Notes: a model not told the origin generated them from the letters alone. Shown: positions 1 to 5,728, counted from the stretch's first letter. The stretch is DNA of 21,358 nt from a virus (IMGVR_UViG_3300044970_000709:1-21358), one strand, 5' to 3'. Program-made: numbers and translations.

Positions 1-46
1 GTGGTGCCTTAGTCCAAGCCTGGGCGATGCTAGTTGCGGTGATCAT
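1..46 (-). CDS. 5' end of an unidentified gene, cut by the window edge
   Basis: Only 15 codons are visible (MITATSIAQAWTKAP...). The ATG shares bases with the TGA of the 57-aa gene upstream in an ATGA overlap at 43-46, the junction type used repeatedly in this genome. That junction is the main reason for calling it. No family can be assigned from so short a piece. Confidence 0.55.
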   Translation of the reverse strand, partial: MITATSIAQAWTKAP

Positions 47-216
47 TGGTCATTCTCCAATGGGATTAGGTCAAGTAACTGTTCGCCCCGACTGATTAGC
101 CTTAGGGCCTTACCAACAGCGTTGTCATAACTAGTGGCGGTGATAAGGTGTTGGCTTGTGATTCTTTGCCCACCACGTGGTAGGTTATATCCGAGCCAGC
201 AAGTGTACGTAATCAT
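43..216 (-). CDS. Small hypothetical early protein, 57 aa
   Basis: The protein starts MITYTCWLGYNLPRGGQ and ends LLDLIPLENDQ. I chose the ATG at 216 because it overlaps the TGA of the 209-aa gene as ATGA (213-216). A start 30 nt upstream would add ten residues overlapping that gene and has no support. There is no signal peptide, membrane segment or motif I recognise. It looks soluble and mixed in charge, with a short amphipathic stretch around residues 30-45. It lies in a tight cluster of small genes and is probably translated by coupling to its upstream neighbour. Function unknown. Confidence 0.65.
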   Translation of the reverse strand: MITYTCWLGYNLPRGGQRITSQHLITATSYDNAVGKALRLISRGEQLLDLIPLENDQ

Positions 217-842
217 AACCCGATAAGGCGACGGTACGTAACCCATGTAACAGCCTGTACTTCAGCTGGGGTCAGCACATGGCCGCAAGCATCAAACGAC
301 CGCTCAGAAGCCAAGATGTAGGAGCGGGTGATAGCGGCATATAGAGCCTTGCCGATGTTCGGGGTCTTAGTTGTGGGGATACGTTCGCCCATAAATATTG
401 CAAAGGCGTGACCATCGACGCAAACAGTATCCTTAAAGCCACTGATGCATCGATAGAATGCTACGACTTTTTGACCGGAGAGGATGTCTTGAATAGCCTC
501 AGTGTCTACTGATTCCAGTTCAAGAATGCGGGCGGCCTTATCTTTGTTGGTGTTGTAGGTACAGACCTTTGCCTGTCTTGAATCCTCACCGACATGCCAT
601 AGTTTGATCATGCTCTCAGCATCGGCGCAGTTTCTCTCCCACCTGTTGTTTGGAGATAGCGCTGCAATCACACCGATAGCCTGACCTAACGTAAGGCCCT
701 GGTAGGTATGAATAAAGGAGAGGGCAAGGGTATAGGCTCGTTGATACCAATCCTTACCCTGTTGAATGTCAGCAGCAGAGGCAAGCCCGAGCATCCCAAT
801 AATGTGGCGAGCGTTAGCCCGTGGTTGTACCCGTTTAGTCAT
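213..842 (-). CDS. Conserved phage protein, possible HhH-GPD glycosylase-like fold, 209 aa
   Basis: The first half holds a segment reading IAALSPNNRWERN (about residues 59-71) and the second half TVCVDGHAFAIFMG (about 138-151). I recall this pairing from an uncharacterised phage family, possibly the one named DUF7178; that name is from memory. The layout, a helical region with a K-x-x-x-F segment followed by VDGH, resembles the helix-hairpin-helix and catalytic-Asp region of HhH-GPD base-excision glycosylases (VDTHV-type motif). A DNA-repair or DNA-modification role is therefore possible but is inference. The ATG at 842 is preceded on the transcript by GGAG about 8 nt upstream, within a CA-rich leader that recurs before the 55-aa gene. 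Its 3' end overlaps the next gene by 4 nt. Length appears complete. Confidence 0.85.
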   Translation of the reverse strand: MTKRVQPRANARHIIGMLGLASAADIQQGKDWYQRAYTLALSFIHTYQGLTLGQAIGVIAALSPNNRWERNCADAESMIKLWHVGEDSRQAKVCTYNTNKDKAARILELESVDTEAIQDILSGQKVVAFYRCISGFKDTVCVDGHAFAIFMGERIPTTKTPNIGKALYAAITRSYILASERSFDACGHVLTPAEVQAVTWVTYRRLIGL

Positions 843-845
843 GAT

Positions 846-871
846 GTGCTCCGTGGTTGGTGTTGTGGTTG
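846..871 (-). promoter_or_regulatory. CA-rich leader with SD, copy 1
   Basis: On the transcript this leader reads CAACCACAACACCAACCACG followed by GAGCAC, and lies just before the 209-aa gene. It has almost no self-pairing and ends in a GGAG Shine-Dalgarno site. A close relative lies at 1057-1078. It looks like a duplicated translation-initiation leader. Confidence 0.5.
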
Positions 872-881
872 CGGTTTGTGA

Positions 882-1049
882 TTAGGTGGGCTCACCATAG
901 TACGTGCTGGCTAGGTGCTCTTTGAGGCTAGCAAGATTGCCTTTAAAACATTGCCCACCTCTAAAGTTGGTGATGCGATACTCACTGCCCATACGGTGCA
1001 ACAGGAAACCGCGAGCGGCAAGATAGGTGTAGGCTTTGGCGGCTGTCAT
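882..1049 (-). CDS. Small hypothetical early protein, 55 aa
   Basis: The protein starts MTAAKAYTYLAARGFLLHRM and ends LASTYYGEPT. The frame stays open upstream, but I placed the start at 1049 because this ATG has a GGAA site about 10 nt upstream in a leader that repeats the one before the 209-aa gene, and because the upstream residues are translations of that leader. The middle (RITNFRGGQ) and the short helical C-terminal half suggest a compact soluble protein. No domain is recognised. It sits 39 nt before the 209-aa gene in the same transcription direction. Confidence 0.7.
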   Translation of the reverse strand: MTAAKAYTYLAARGFLLHRMGSEYRITNFRGGQCFKGNLASLKEHLASTYYGEPT

Positions 1050-1056
1050 GATTAGA

Positions 1057-1078
1057 GTGTTCCGTGGTGTTGTGGTTG
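1057..1078 (-). promoter_or_regulatory. CA-rich leader with SD, copy 2
   Basis: On the transcript this reads CAACCACAACACCACGGAAC and ends just upstream of the 55-aa gene. It matches the leader at 846-871 except for a missing 4-nt unit and GGAA in place of GGAG. The two copies suggest duplication of a leader or of a leader-plus-gene unit. Confidence 0.5.
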
Positions 1079-1093
1079 GTTGGTGTTGGATAA

Positions 1094-1119
1094 GGCCCAC
1101 GCCATCGTAAGCATGGGCC
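1094..1119 (-). other. Intergenic RNA hairpin, 9-bp stem
   Basis: In the minus-strand transcript GGCCCATGC (1119-1111) pairs with GCGTGGGCC (1102-1094) around an 8-nt loop, with one G-U pair. It sits between the stop of the 50-aa gene and the start of the 55-aa gene. No U-tract follows, so a processing or stability element is more likely than a terminator. Confidence 0.45.
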
Positions 1120-1129
1120 CGGCTGGTTG

Positions 1130-1282
1130 TCAAAGGATCAGCAGAGAGGCTAGTACTCCACAAAGGATCACGAGGACCAGTTGTTGCTGTTCTAGTTGGT
1201 TGATGCGGGTTTGCTGGTTGTCGCTCATCTCACAGGCATTCGAGAGAATTTCAGCTTTGGTGGAAGCAGCGGTGATGTTCAT
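1130..1282 (-). CDS. Small C-tail-anchored membrane protein, 50 aa
   Basis: The protein starts MNITAASTKAEILSNACEM, continues through a Gln-rich helix (DNQQTRINQLEQQQ) and ends in a hydrophobic helix of about 17 residues (LVLVILCGVLASLLIL). The architecture is a soluble amphipathic N-terminus followed by one C-terminal membrane helix that reaches the stop codon. I recall small proteins of this design and with the STKAEI motif in cyanophages, but know no function. It may insert in the host inner membrane early in infection. The ATG at 1282 lacks a purine-rich Shine-Dalgarno; the leader is CA-rich like those of the following genes. The opposite strand gives only noise-like frames here. Confidence 0.72.
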   Translation of the reverse strand: MNITAASTKAEILSNACEMSDNQQTRINQLEQQQLVLVILCGVLASLLIL

Positions 1283-1318
1283 TGGTGTGGGTGCGGGTTG
1301 TTGGTTGTTGATCGCATC

Positions 1319-1438
1319 CTACCACGTAATGGGCTGGTTGCTGGCGGATGCTGGGTTGGCCTGCCTTCGCGGCGGCTCCTCTTGATCCGTTGCCACCATC
1401 ATGGGCCATCGATGGGCCGGATCGTGGAAATCACCCAT
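1319..1438 (-). CDS. Tiny hypothetical protein, 39 aa
   Basis: The protein reads MGDFHDPAHRWPMMVATDQE and then a polar, Pro/Arg-rich tail ending NQPITW. A purine stretch (AAGAAA) sits close before the ATG at 1438. It is the first gene after the box array at 1449-1529 and so may be the promoter-proximal gene of the early cluster. Support is the aspartate-, tryptophan- and methionine-rich start, the purine tract and its position. No family recognised; it could instead be a leader peptide. Confidence 0.5.
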   Translation of the reverse strand: MGDFHDPAHRWPMMVATDQEEPPRRQANPASASNQPITW

Positions 1439-1448
1439 ATTTCTTAAC

Positions 1449-1529
1449 ATTCTCAATAGTGAACCCTTATTGCGAACAGATAAATCAAATAGATGCTCTT
1501 ATTGAGAATCACACGAGCTTATTGAGAAT
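1449..1529 (-). promoter_or_regulatory. Cluster of ATTCTCAATA boxes (candidate operator)
   Basis: On the minus strand ATTCTCAATAAG occurs at 1529-1518 and again at 1509-1498, exactly 20 nt apart. A degenerate copy (TTCGCAATAAG) is at 1476-1466, and an inverted copy of ATTCTCAATA is at 1449-1458 on the plus strand. They sit immediately upstream of the 39-aa gene and the early cluster. The 20-nt spacing is close to two helical turns, as expected for sites bound on one face. The core matches the cyanobacterial Fur box consensus as I recall it. Confidence 0.55.
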
Positions 1530-1804
1530 GGCCTGCCCGCTACCGCCCCATCCCTTTGGCCAACCCTTGCGCACCTGCCTATGCCACAGGTACGCGAACA
1601 CCCCACACCCCTTGCTATGACTGACTTCCTGCCTGGGCCAGCACCACGTTTGGACACGGATTGGACACGATTCACCCCCACCCCTACGCTCATAGGCACC
1701 CAGACCCCCCGGCATGGGGGTAGCCGCGGGCCGCAGCCTACGTTCGAGGTTTCACATTTTTGTGTCAAAATTCATGGATGACGCCTGGAAGCCCAGGGAG
1801 AGGT

Positions 1805-1850
1805 CCTCAAGGGAGTCGGAGGTGTATCGACACCTACGAGGAGCTTGAGG
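1805..1850. repeat. Two-tier inverted repeat
   Basis: An outer 7-bp arm pair (CCTCAAG 1805-1811, CTTGAGG 1844-1850) encloses a symmetric 8/8 internal loop and an inner 6-bp hairpin (AGGTGT 1820-1825, loop ATCG, ACACCT 1830-1835). It lies 38 nt beyond the thyX stop codon. No T-run follows on either strand, so a simple intrinsic terminator is not supported; a protein-binding or RNA-processing site is as likely. Confidence 0.5.
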
Positions 1851-1887
1851 GGCCTTCCTGAGGCTTCTAGACACCTCTCACGCGCTT

Positions 1888-2529
1888 CTACCAATCAAGC
1901 GCCCTACCAACTGTCGGAAGTTCCCTTAAAAGGATCTGCTTTGCCTGCTCAGCAATCTGTCGATGCTCCAGCTGTGTTCCCTCCGTAGTCCGAAGTTGGA
2001 TGTAATGAATCCAGCTCCTCACCGTTCCATTCATGTAAAGCCGCGTTGGGGAAGACAGGGGAAGTACTTCTCTGGCACACTCCTTGGCAACGCCTTTGCT
2101 AAGCATCTCCTGGTAGAGGTCTTCTGCTTCTGCGTAGTGCTGAGCGATACGGCGATAAAAGAGCTGGGTAGACTCAGGAGAAAGATCATCATGGCTTGCC
2201 TGACGATTGTTATGGTCCTGCCTACGAAGGTGTGGAAGATCAATACCCCCCAACCCCTCCAATGTACTGGCGTATCGCTGAGAGAACTCTTGAAAGGAAA
2301 AGGACCTATGTCGCAGTATCTGTGGACTAATGGCCCGAGTGGTATTAATTTCAAGAACAACATTAGCCATCTCAAACACTGACCAATGCCCATGCCTGAC
2401 ACAATAACCAAGCAGCCGATCCACGGTCTTGTGGTTCTCTTGGTTAGAGGGATTAGATACCCTAGCACAATAGGCAATAGTTTCTTCAGCGTTTGGTGTG
2501 ATGCTGATGAGTTTAACAGACGGATTCAT
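1888..2529 (-). CDS. thyX: FAD-dependent thymidylate synthase ThyX
   Basis: ThyX methylates dUMP to dTMP with methylene-tetrahydrofolate and reduced FAD, supplying thymidylate for phage DNA synthesis in the cytoplasm. The signature RHRX7S is intact: RHR at residues 73-75, then the seven residues SFSFQEF, then Ser83, followed by QRY. The N-terminus (SVKLISITPNAEETIAYCAR) and the C-terminal LRTTEGTQLEHRQIA segment are also family-typical, and 213 aa is a normal length. The ATG at 2529 fits the family N-terminus but has a pyrimidine-rich sequence before it (CCTCTTCCCTTCTTACCTCT), so no Shine-Dalgarno. A sigma70-like promoter lies about 57 nt upstream. It stands alone between two gene-free stretches, near the probable late/early genome junction. 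Confidence 0.97.
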   Translation of the reverse strand: MNPSVKLISITPNAEETIAYCARVSNPSNQENHKTVDRLLGYCVRHGHWSVFEMANVVLEINTTRAISPQILRHRSFSFQEFSQRYASTLEGLGGIDLPHLRRQDHNNRQASHDDLSPESTQLFYRRIAQHYAEAEDLYQEMLSKGVAKECAREVLPLSSPTRLYMNGTVRSWIHYIQLRTTEGTQLEHRQIAEQAKQILLRELPTVGRALDW

Positions 2530-2560
2530 TGAGAGGTAAGAAGGGAAGAGGTGGTAGTGG

Positions 2561-2635
2561 ATATAGATAGATAGATATAATAACTATAATAGTAACTACT
2601 ATAGAAACGGTTAATAGTAATTATGGTCGGGTTGA
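2561..2635. other. AT-rich stretch with GATA microsatellite
   Basis: About 75 nt of mostly A and T, including three GATA units (TAGATAGATAGATATA, near 2564-2579) and short inverted repeats such as ATAGT/ACTAT. It overlaps the thyX promoter. A DNA-unwinding or origin function is possible but not shown. Confidence 0.4.
2586..2614 (-). promoter_or_regulatory. Sigma70-like promoter for thyX
   Basis: On the minus strand TTAACC (2614-2609, 4 of 6 to TTGACA) and TATTAT (2591-2586, 5 of 6 to TATAAT) are separated by exactly 17 nt. Initiation would fall near 2579, giving an untranslated leader of about 50 nt before the thyX ATG. This suggests host RNA polymerase transcription of thyX. Confidence 0.5.
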
Positions 2636-2658
2636 CTATTGGCTTACCTCCAGATTCT

Positions 2659-2792
2659 TCTTCGCTCCGCTCCGAAGACTCTTACGGACGCCACTTTGGT
2701 GTCAACCTACCGCTGCGGGTCTACGACCCTCCGCTAACCATAGAGAACTATAGCTGGTGTGTCAGCTCCGCGTCAGCCCCATCCTTCGGATG
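2659..2792. repeat. Array of five short hairpins
   Basis: Consecutive inverted repeats lie within 134 nt: TCTTCG/CGAAGA (2659-2678), GACGCC/GGTGTC (2687-2703, one G-T), GGGTC/GACCC (2717-2729), CCATAG/CTATAG (2738-2753, wobble in the minus RNA) and CATCC/GGATG (2780-2792). Each is short, but their density stands out against the neighbouring genes. A structured RNA, a packaging/cleavage site or transcription control are possible. Confidence 0.45.
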
Positions 2793-3076
2793 TGTCTAAC
2801 TTGGTCTTCATTATCAGTCGCTGTCGCTCCTTCTAATTCAGAGCCCCGGCCCCCGATTTTGTGTCGTAATTTCCTTCCGCTGTCGGCCCCAAAACAAGGG
2901 AAGGGTTGGGTAGCTACGTCCAACGGTCAATCGTTCCCCTTTCGGGTATGTATGTTGTGTTGTCTATTCCTTCTACTTACCGCCACAGCCTCTCAAGGAA
3001 CGCAAGCGTTAACAAGAAAGAATTTGTGTCTGTTGGTGCAATACTGGAATAGACGTGAAAAGAAGATGATGGAAAT

Positions 3077-3146
3077 GGGGACGAAAATGGTCGGTCCCCA
3101 AATCAAAATCCGCTGTTCCACACCAGGAAGGCACCACTCCTCCTGG
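3077..3146 (-). terminator. Two hairpins after terL, possible late-operon end
   Basis: Transcribed after the terL stop: first CCAGGAGG (3146-3139) with CCTTCCTGG (3131-3123, one bulge, 7-nt loop), then GGGGAC with GTCCCC (3099-3094 and 3082-3077). The second is followed by a pyrimidine-rich run (ATTTCCATCATCTTCTTTTC) rather than a clean U-tract. Weak intrinsic termination or 3'-end stabilisation of the late mRNA is plausible. Confidence 0.4.
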
Positions 3147-3167
3147 TAATAATGCGTCCCTTCTTTT

Positions 3168-4901
3168 CTAAATCCAGCTGGCGATAGCCTCAGAACCCTC
3201 TTGGATACTGGAGAAGTCTCGTCCAAGCACAAGGCAATCTGTGGCCGCCTGAGGGGTGTCTATGAAGGCGGTGAGCATCTGATTCCACTGCTGTCGTTTG
3301 GCTTCGATGGTGGCTTCTTTTGCGGAGATAGCAAGGGCATCTTGGAAGTACTTAATCCCAAGGGCTAGGGCATCGACCCTATCGTCGTGTTTGACGGCCC
3401 CCTTCTCTCGGCACATACGTGTGAGTTGATACATCAGCATTCGAGGCAGCCTCTCTTCAGGTGCCATGTCGTTGTTGGATTGGTAGTCCCAGGTGATGAG
3501 GCGCTGGTCAATGACAAGGCGATGCTGGTTAAGGACTGGCTCCAACGTATCAATGATTCGATCTTCCTTCCTTGTCGTAGCACGAACCTCTTCAAAGGAA
3601 AGACCAACCTTCATCTCCACGGCGTGTTTCTTCATGAGTTCCATAATGGCACCATCACCAAAGTTAGACTCAATCAGACAGGTAGATGCCTCAAACTGCT
3701 TTGCCCGCCTAAGGATTTCCCTAAGGGTCTTGTCGGAGTAACCATCCTGTGTGGCAAAGATGTCCCTCAAAAAGAGGAAGCCATTGATCTGTGAAAGGAT
3801 TATGGAAACAGTTTCGTCTTTTCCTCGTCCGGACGGATCAACGGCAACAATAGTTTCCCCGTATGGGATAAATTCCGAAACAGTCTTAGGCCGGTGCCAT
3901 CGATCGCCAGGGAGAGCGACAGCAGGGAGATCCAACAGAGTCTCTTTATCGGCGCCCCACACCACATCAGATGGACCCTTCTTAGCATCAAGCGGTAGTA
4001 CTGAAAAGTCGCTGAGCTTGAGAGGAAATTTAAGGGCGTCACTTAGGCTGGTATCCAACATAAACTGCAGCATGAAGTTGCTGCGACTCATACTCTGTTC
4101 CCTTTCGAGAAGATTGATCTCAGAGAAACGAGTATCTGTTGGCGTCCAAGAAAGCTTTTCTAGGCCGCTCTTATCGATGTCCTTTTGAAGATCCTCGGCA
4201 AGGATGTCTTCGTATCCGATAAGGCTCTTTGGATAACGAGCGGGCCAAACAAAGGGTCGGTAGTTACGTTCCCTTAGGGTTCGGTAAATGGTAAAGGTGG
4301 TCTGTGGGGTTCCAAGGAAGATAATTCTGCTGTCCTCCTTTGGGGTTAGAACTGACTCGCCCTCCGTCACCAATTGTAATAACTTCTCTCTCATGAGATC
4401 CGTTGCGGAATTACTCGGAACCTCCACGTCATCAAAGATAATTACATCAGCACGAGAGCCAGTTAGTTGTCCCGTAATGCCCACACTTTTAACGGAGGGG
4501 CTTTGAGCAGGGCGACATCCATAGACATCAAAGGATACGCGGGACCAGCGTTGGTCGTCGTCCTTTGGGGTGAGGTGGTTAAGCCACGAGATCTCAATAA
4601 GACATTTCTGACAAAAGATTGTAAAGTCATCGGCCCGCTGCTTACTAGCAGACACAACCATGATCTTTTTGTCGCGATCACAGAAGAGAATCCAAAGGGT
4701 AAAGGCCGCCGCAATCCACGACTTACCTAGTCCTCGAAAGGCTTGAATCTGAAGACGCTTTGGACCGTGTTGAAGGTACCGAGCAATGGCAAGCTGTGCT
4801 CTTGTTGGAGGAGGCAGGTCGAGCGACTTCCATACAAGAGAAAGGAACAAAGGAAAACTAGCAGCCAGACGGGCCTCTGGGGTGCCCTTAGGGTGGGTCA
4901 T
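3168..4901 (-). CDS. terL: Terminase large subunit (T7 gp19-like DNA packaging motor)
   Basis: This ATPase-nuclease docks at the portal, pumps DNA into the prohead and cuts the concatemer. Visible motifs, numbered from the ATG at 4901 (577 aa): Walker A AFRGLGKSW (54-62), Walker B DVIIFDDVE (152-160), the coupling motif IIFLGTPQT (183-191), and the RNase H-fold nuclease acidic residues in AVDPSGRGKDE (Asp355), ESNFGDG (Glu411) and HDDRVDALA (Asp506, Asp507, Asp510). Length and N-terminus (FPLFLSLVWKSLDLP, then HGPKRLQIQAFRG) match podoviral TerL. The frame extends to a TTG at 4958, but the extra residues are a Pro-rich translation of the spacer, so I prefer the ATG. No Shine-Dalgarno precedes it (GTTCCCCCT). 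It is the last late gene, after small basic proteins and an HNH nuclease. Confidence 0.96.
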   Translation of the reverse strand: MTHPKGTPEARLAASFPLFLSLVWKSLDLPPPTRAQLAIARYLQHGPKRLQIQAFRGLGKSWIAAAFTLWILFCDRDKKIMVVSASKQRADDFTIFCQKCLIEISWLNHLTPKDDDQRWSRVSFDVYGCRPAQSPSVKSVGITGQLTGSRADVIIFDDVEVPSNSATDLMREKLLQLVTEGESVLTPKEDSRIIFLGTPQTTFTIYRTLRERNYRPFVWPARYPKSLIGYEDILAEDLQKDIDKSGLEKLSWTPTDTRFSEINLLEREQSMSRSNFMLQFMLDTSLSDALKFPLKLSDFSVLPLDAKKGPSDVVWGADKETLLDLPAVALPGDRWHRPKTVSEFIPYGETIVAVDPSGRGKDETVSIILSQINGFLFLRDIFATQDGYSDKTLREILRRAKQFEASTCLIESNFGDGAIMELMKKHAVEMKVGLSFEEVRATTRKEDRIIDTLEPVLNQHRLVIDQRLITWDYQSNNDMAPEERLPRMLMYQLTRMCREKGAVKHDDRVDALALGIKYFQDALAISAKEATIEAKRQQWNQMLTAFIDTPQAATDCLVLGRDFSSIQEGSEAIASWI

Positions 4902-4964
4902 AGGGGGAACATACGTAAAAGGGAAAAGAGGGGGCCTACAGGGCCGTAGAACCCCCAATGGTGG
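4902..4964 (-). other. Spacer before terL with weak hairpin
   Basis: This 63-nt spacer holds GGCC-CTGTA-GGCC, followed on the transcript by CCCTCTTTTCCCTTTTACG. The short stem plus pyrimidine-rich tail looks like a weak attenuator between the 252-aa gene and terL. Evidence is thin. Confidence 0.25.
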
Positions 4965-5723
4965 CTATTTCATCTTGGTGGTATATTTCTTACCACGCCA
5001 GGTGAACTGATTAGCACCAGAAGAACGTGCGGCCTTAAAGGCCTGATCAAACGTCTTCTTGTTAAAGGAACCAGTGGTAGTAGAGGGGCTGGGACCTTGC
5101 TTGGGCTTATAGTCACCCCGCTTAAGAGCAGTCTTAAGGGTACCATCGGCGGCAGGGCGAGCCTGAAGCGCAGCGGCTGCCACACCACCACGAGCAAGAC
5201 CCTTAAGACCACCCACCACAGCGCGGGCGGTACGAGCAGCCTTCAGGGTACCTTCCATGGCCTTCATGGCACCACGAGCACCACGACGAGCTTCGGCCCC
5301 TTTACGGATCTCTTGACCACGTTGTTGGGCAGCCCGCACCTGACCGGAATCACCCATGGTACGCAGCTTCTTAGCACCTTCGCGGATCTTAGGTGCCCGC
5401 TGGGACATCAAACGCTGTGCTTCCACCGGCTTAACCAGGGGACGACCAGATGCAGCCTTACGAGCCTGAGCAGCCTTACGCACCAGCTTTTGCATTACGG
5501 GCTTGCCCGCATTCACCATTCGAGGGGTGCCACTAGGCTTGGTCACACCACCGCCACCACGACCAGTCGTAACCTTTGCGGATCCAGGAGTACCACCACC
5601 CGATTGCGACACACGCGCATTAGAAACGGACTGACGGTTGGCCCGACCCTTAGAGGTAGTGACAGGCTTCTTTGTGGACCGCTTGGAGCGATTAGAAGAA
5701 GAAGAAGAAGTAATCTTTGCCAT
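4965..5723 (-). CDS. Very basic Ala/Lys/Arg-rich protein, 252 aa, putative DNA-binding virion or packaging protein
   Basis: Residues 1-70 are Ser/Thr/Lys/Arg/Gly-rich and probably disordered. Residues 70-200 are helical Ala/Arg/Lys repeats (QKLVRKAAQARKAASG, RRGARGAMKAMEGTLKAART). The C-terminus carries FDQAFKAARSSGANQFTWRG followed by KKYTTK. I recall that last pattern (AF-x-x-AR...F-x-W-x-GK-x-Y-x-T) at the C-terminus of various phage virion or hypothetical proteins. Net charge is strongly positive, with very few acidic residues, so nucleic-acid binding or condensation is a fair inference. The ATG at 5723 follows the previous gene's TGA by 5 nt without a Shine-Dalgarno. It lies directly upstream of terL. 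Function not established. Confidence 0.8.
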   Translation of the reverse strand: MAKITSSSSSNRSKRSTKKPVTTSKGRANRQSVSNARVSQSGGGTPGSAKVTTGRGGGGVTKPSGTPRMVNAGKPVMQKLVRKAAQARKAASGRPLVKPVEAQRLMSQRAPKIREGAKKLRTMGDSGQVRAAQQRGQEIRKGAEARRGARGAMKAMEGTLKAARTARAVVGGLKGLARGGVAAAALQARPAADGTLKTALKRGDYKPKQGPSPSTTTGSFNKKTFDQAFKAARSSGANQFTWRGKKYTTKMK

Positions 5724-5728
5724 GATAA

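Larger units (their letters stand above)
1439..1887. other. Gene-free, GC-rich early control region
   Basis: I see no convincing gene in this 449-nt stretch. The open frames (for example minus 1499-1768) translate to Cys/Gly/Arg/Val-rich sequence without protein-like pattern. It holds the ATTCTCAATA boxes (1449-1529), a doubled TTGGACACG with 11-nt period (1650-1658, 1661-1669), a 6-bp hairpin of ACCCCC and GGGGGT at about 1703-1720, a minus-strand TTGACA hexamer at 1763-1768 without a good -10, and a two-tier inverted repeat at 1805-1850. Composition differs from the flanking genes. It is a candidate early promoter, replication or genome-end region. Confidence 0.6.
2530..3167. other. Gene-free junction region between terL and thyX
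   Basis: No convincing gene is seen in these 638 nt. The longest frames (plus 2757-3149; minus 2993-3232, which runs into terL) have no family likeness and poor amino-acid pattern. The segment holds a very AT-rich stretch with GATA repeats and the thyX promoter (about 2560-2635), a run of short hairpins (2659-2792), further inverted repeats (GTTGG/CCAAC at 2905-2924; the near-palindrome AACGCAAGCGTT at 2999-3010) and two hairpins just after terL. In T7 the physical right end lies shortly beyond gene 19, so a packaging or terminal-repeat role is a reasonable inference. Confidence 0.6.

Noticed and set aside
1050-1163. 38-residue extension of the 55-aa early protein
   Set aside because: It would translate the CA-rich leader and the intergenic hairpin and overlap the end of the 50-aa gene; the downstream ATG has the Shine-Dalgarno.
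1499-1768. Minus-strand frames of 89 and 68 codons in the early control region
   Set aside because: Translations are Gly/Arg/Cys/Val/Trp-rich without pattern, and the DNA is GC-rich with repeats, so chance openness is expected.
2757-3149. 130-codon plus-strand frame in the terL-thyX gap, with a hydrophobic segment
   Set aside because: It is the only sizeable frame in the gap on that strand, opposite to all other genes. It has Cys/Pro/Ser-rich noise-like sequence, overlaps the hairpins, and no Shine-Dalgarno or family likeness. Not excluded absolutely.
2993-3232. 79-codon minus-strand frame overlapping the terL 3' end
   Set aside because: It starts inside terL in another frame and its hydrophobic run (TIFVPISIIFF) derives from a hairpin region. 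No supporting start site.
4902-4958. 19-residue N-terminal extension of terL from a TTG start
   Set aside because: The sequence is a Pro-rich translation of the spacer, the start codon is TTG without Shine-Dalgarno, and the ATG at 4901 gives the usual family N-terminus.
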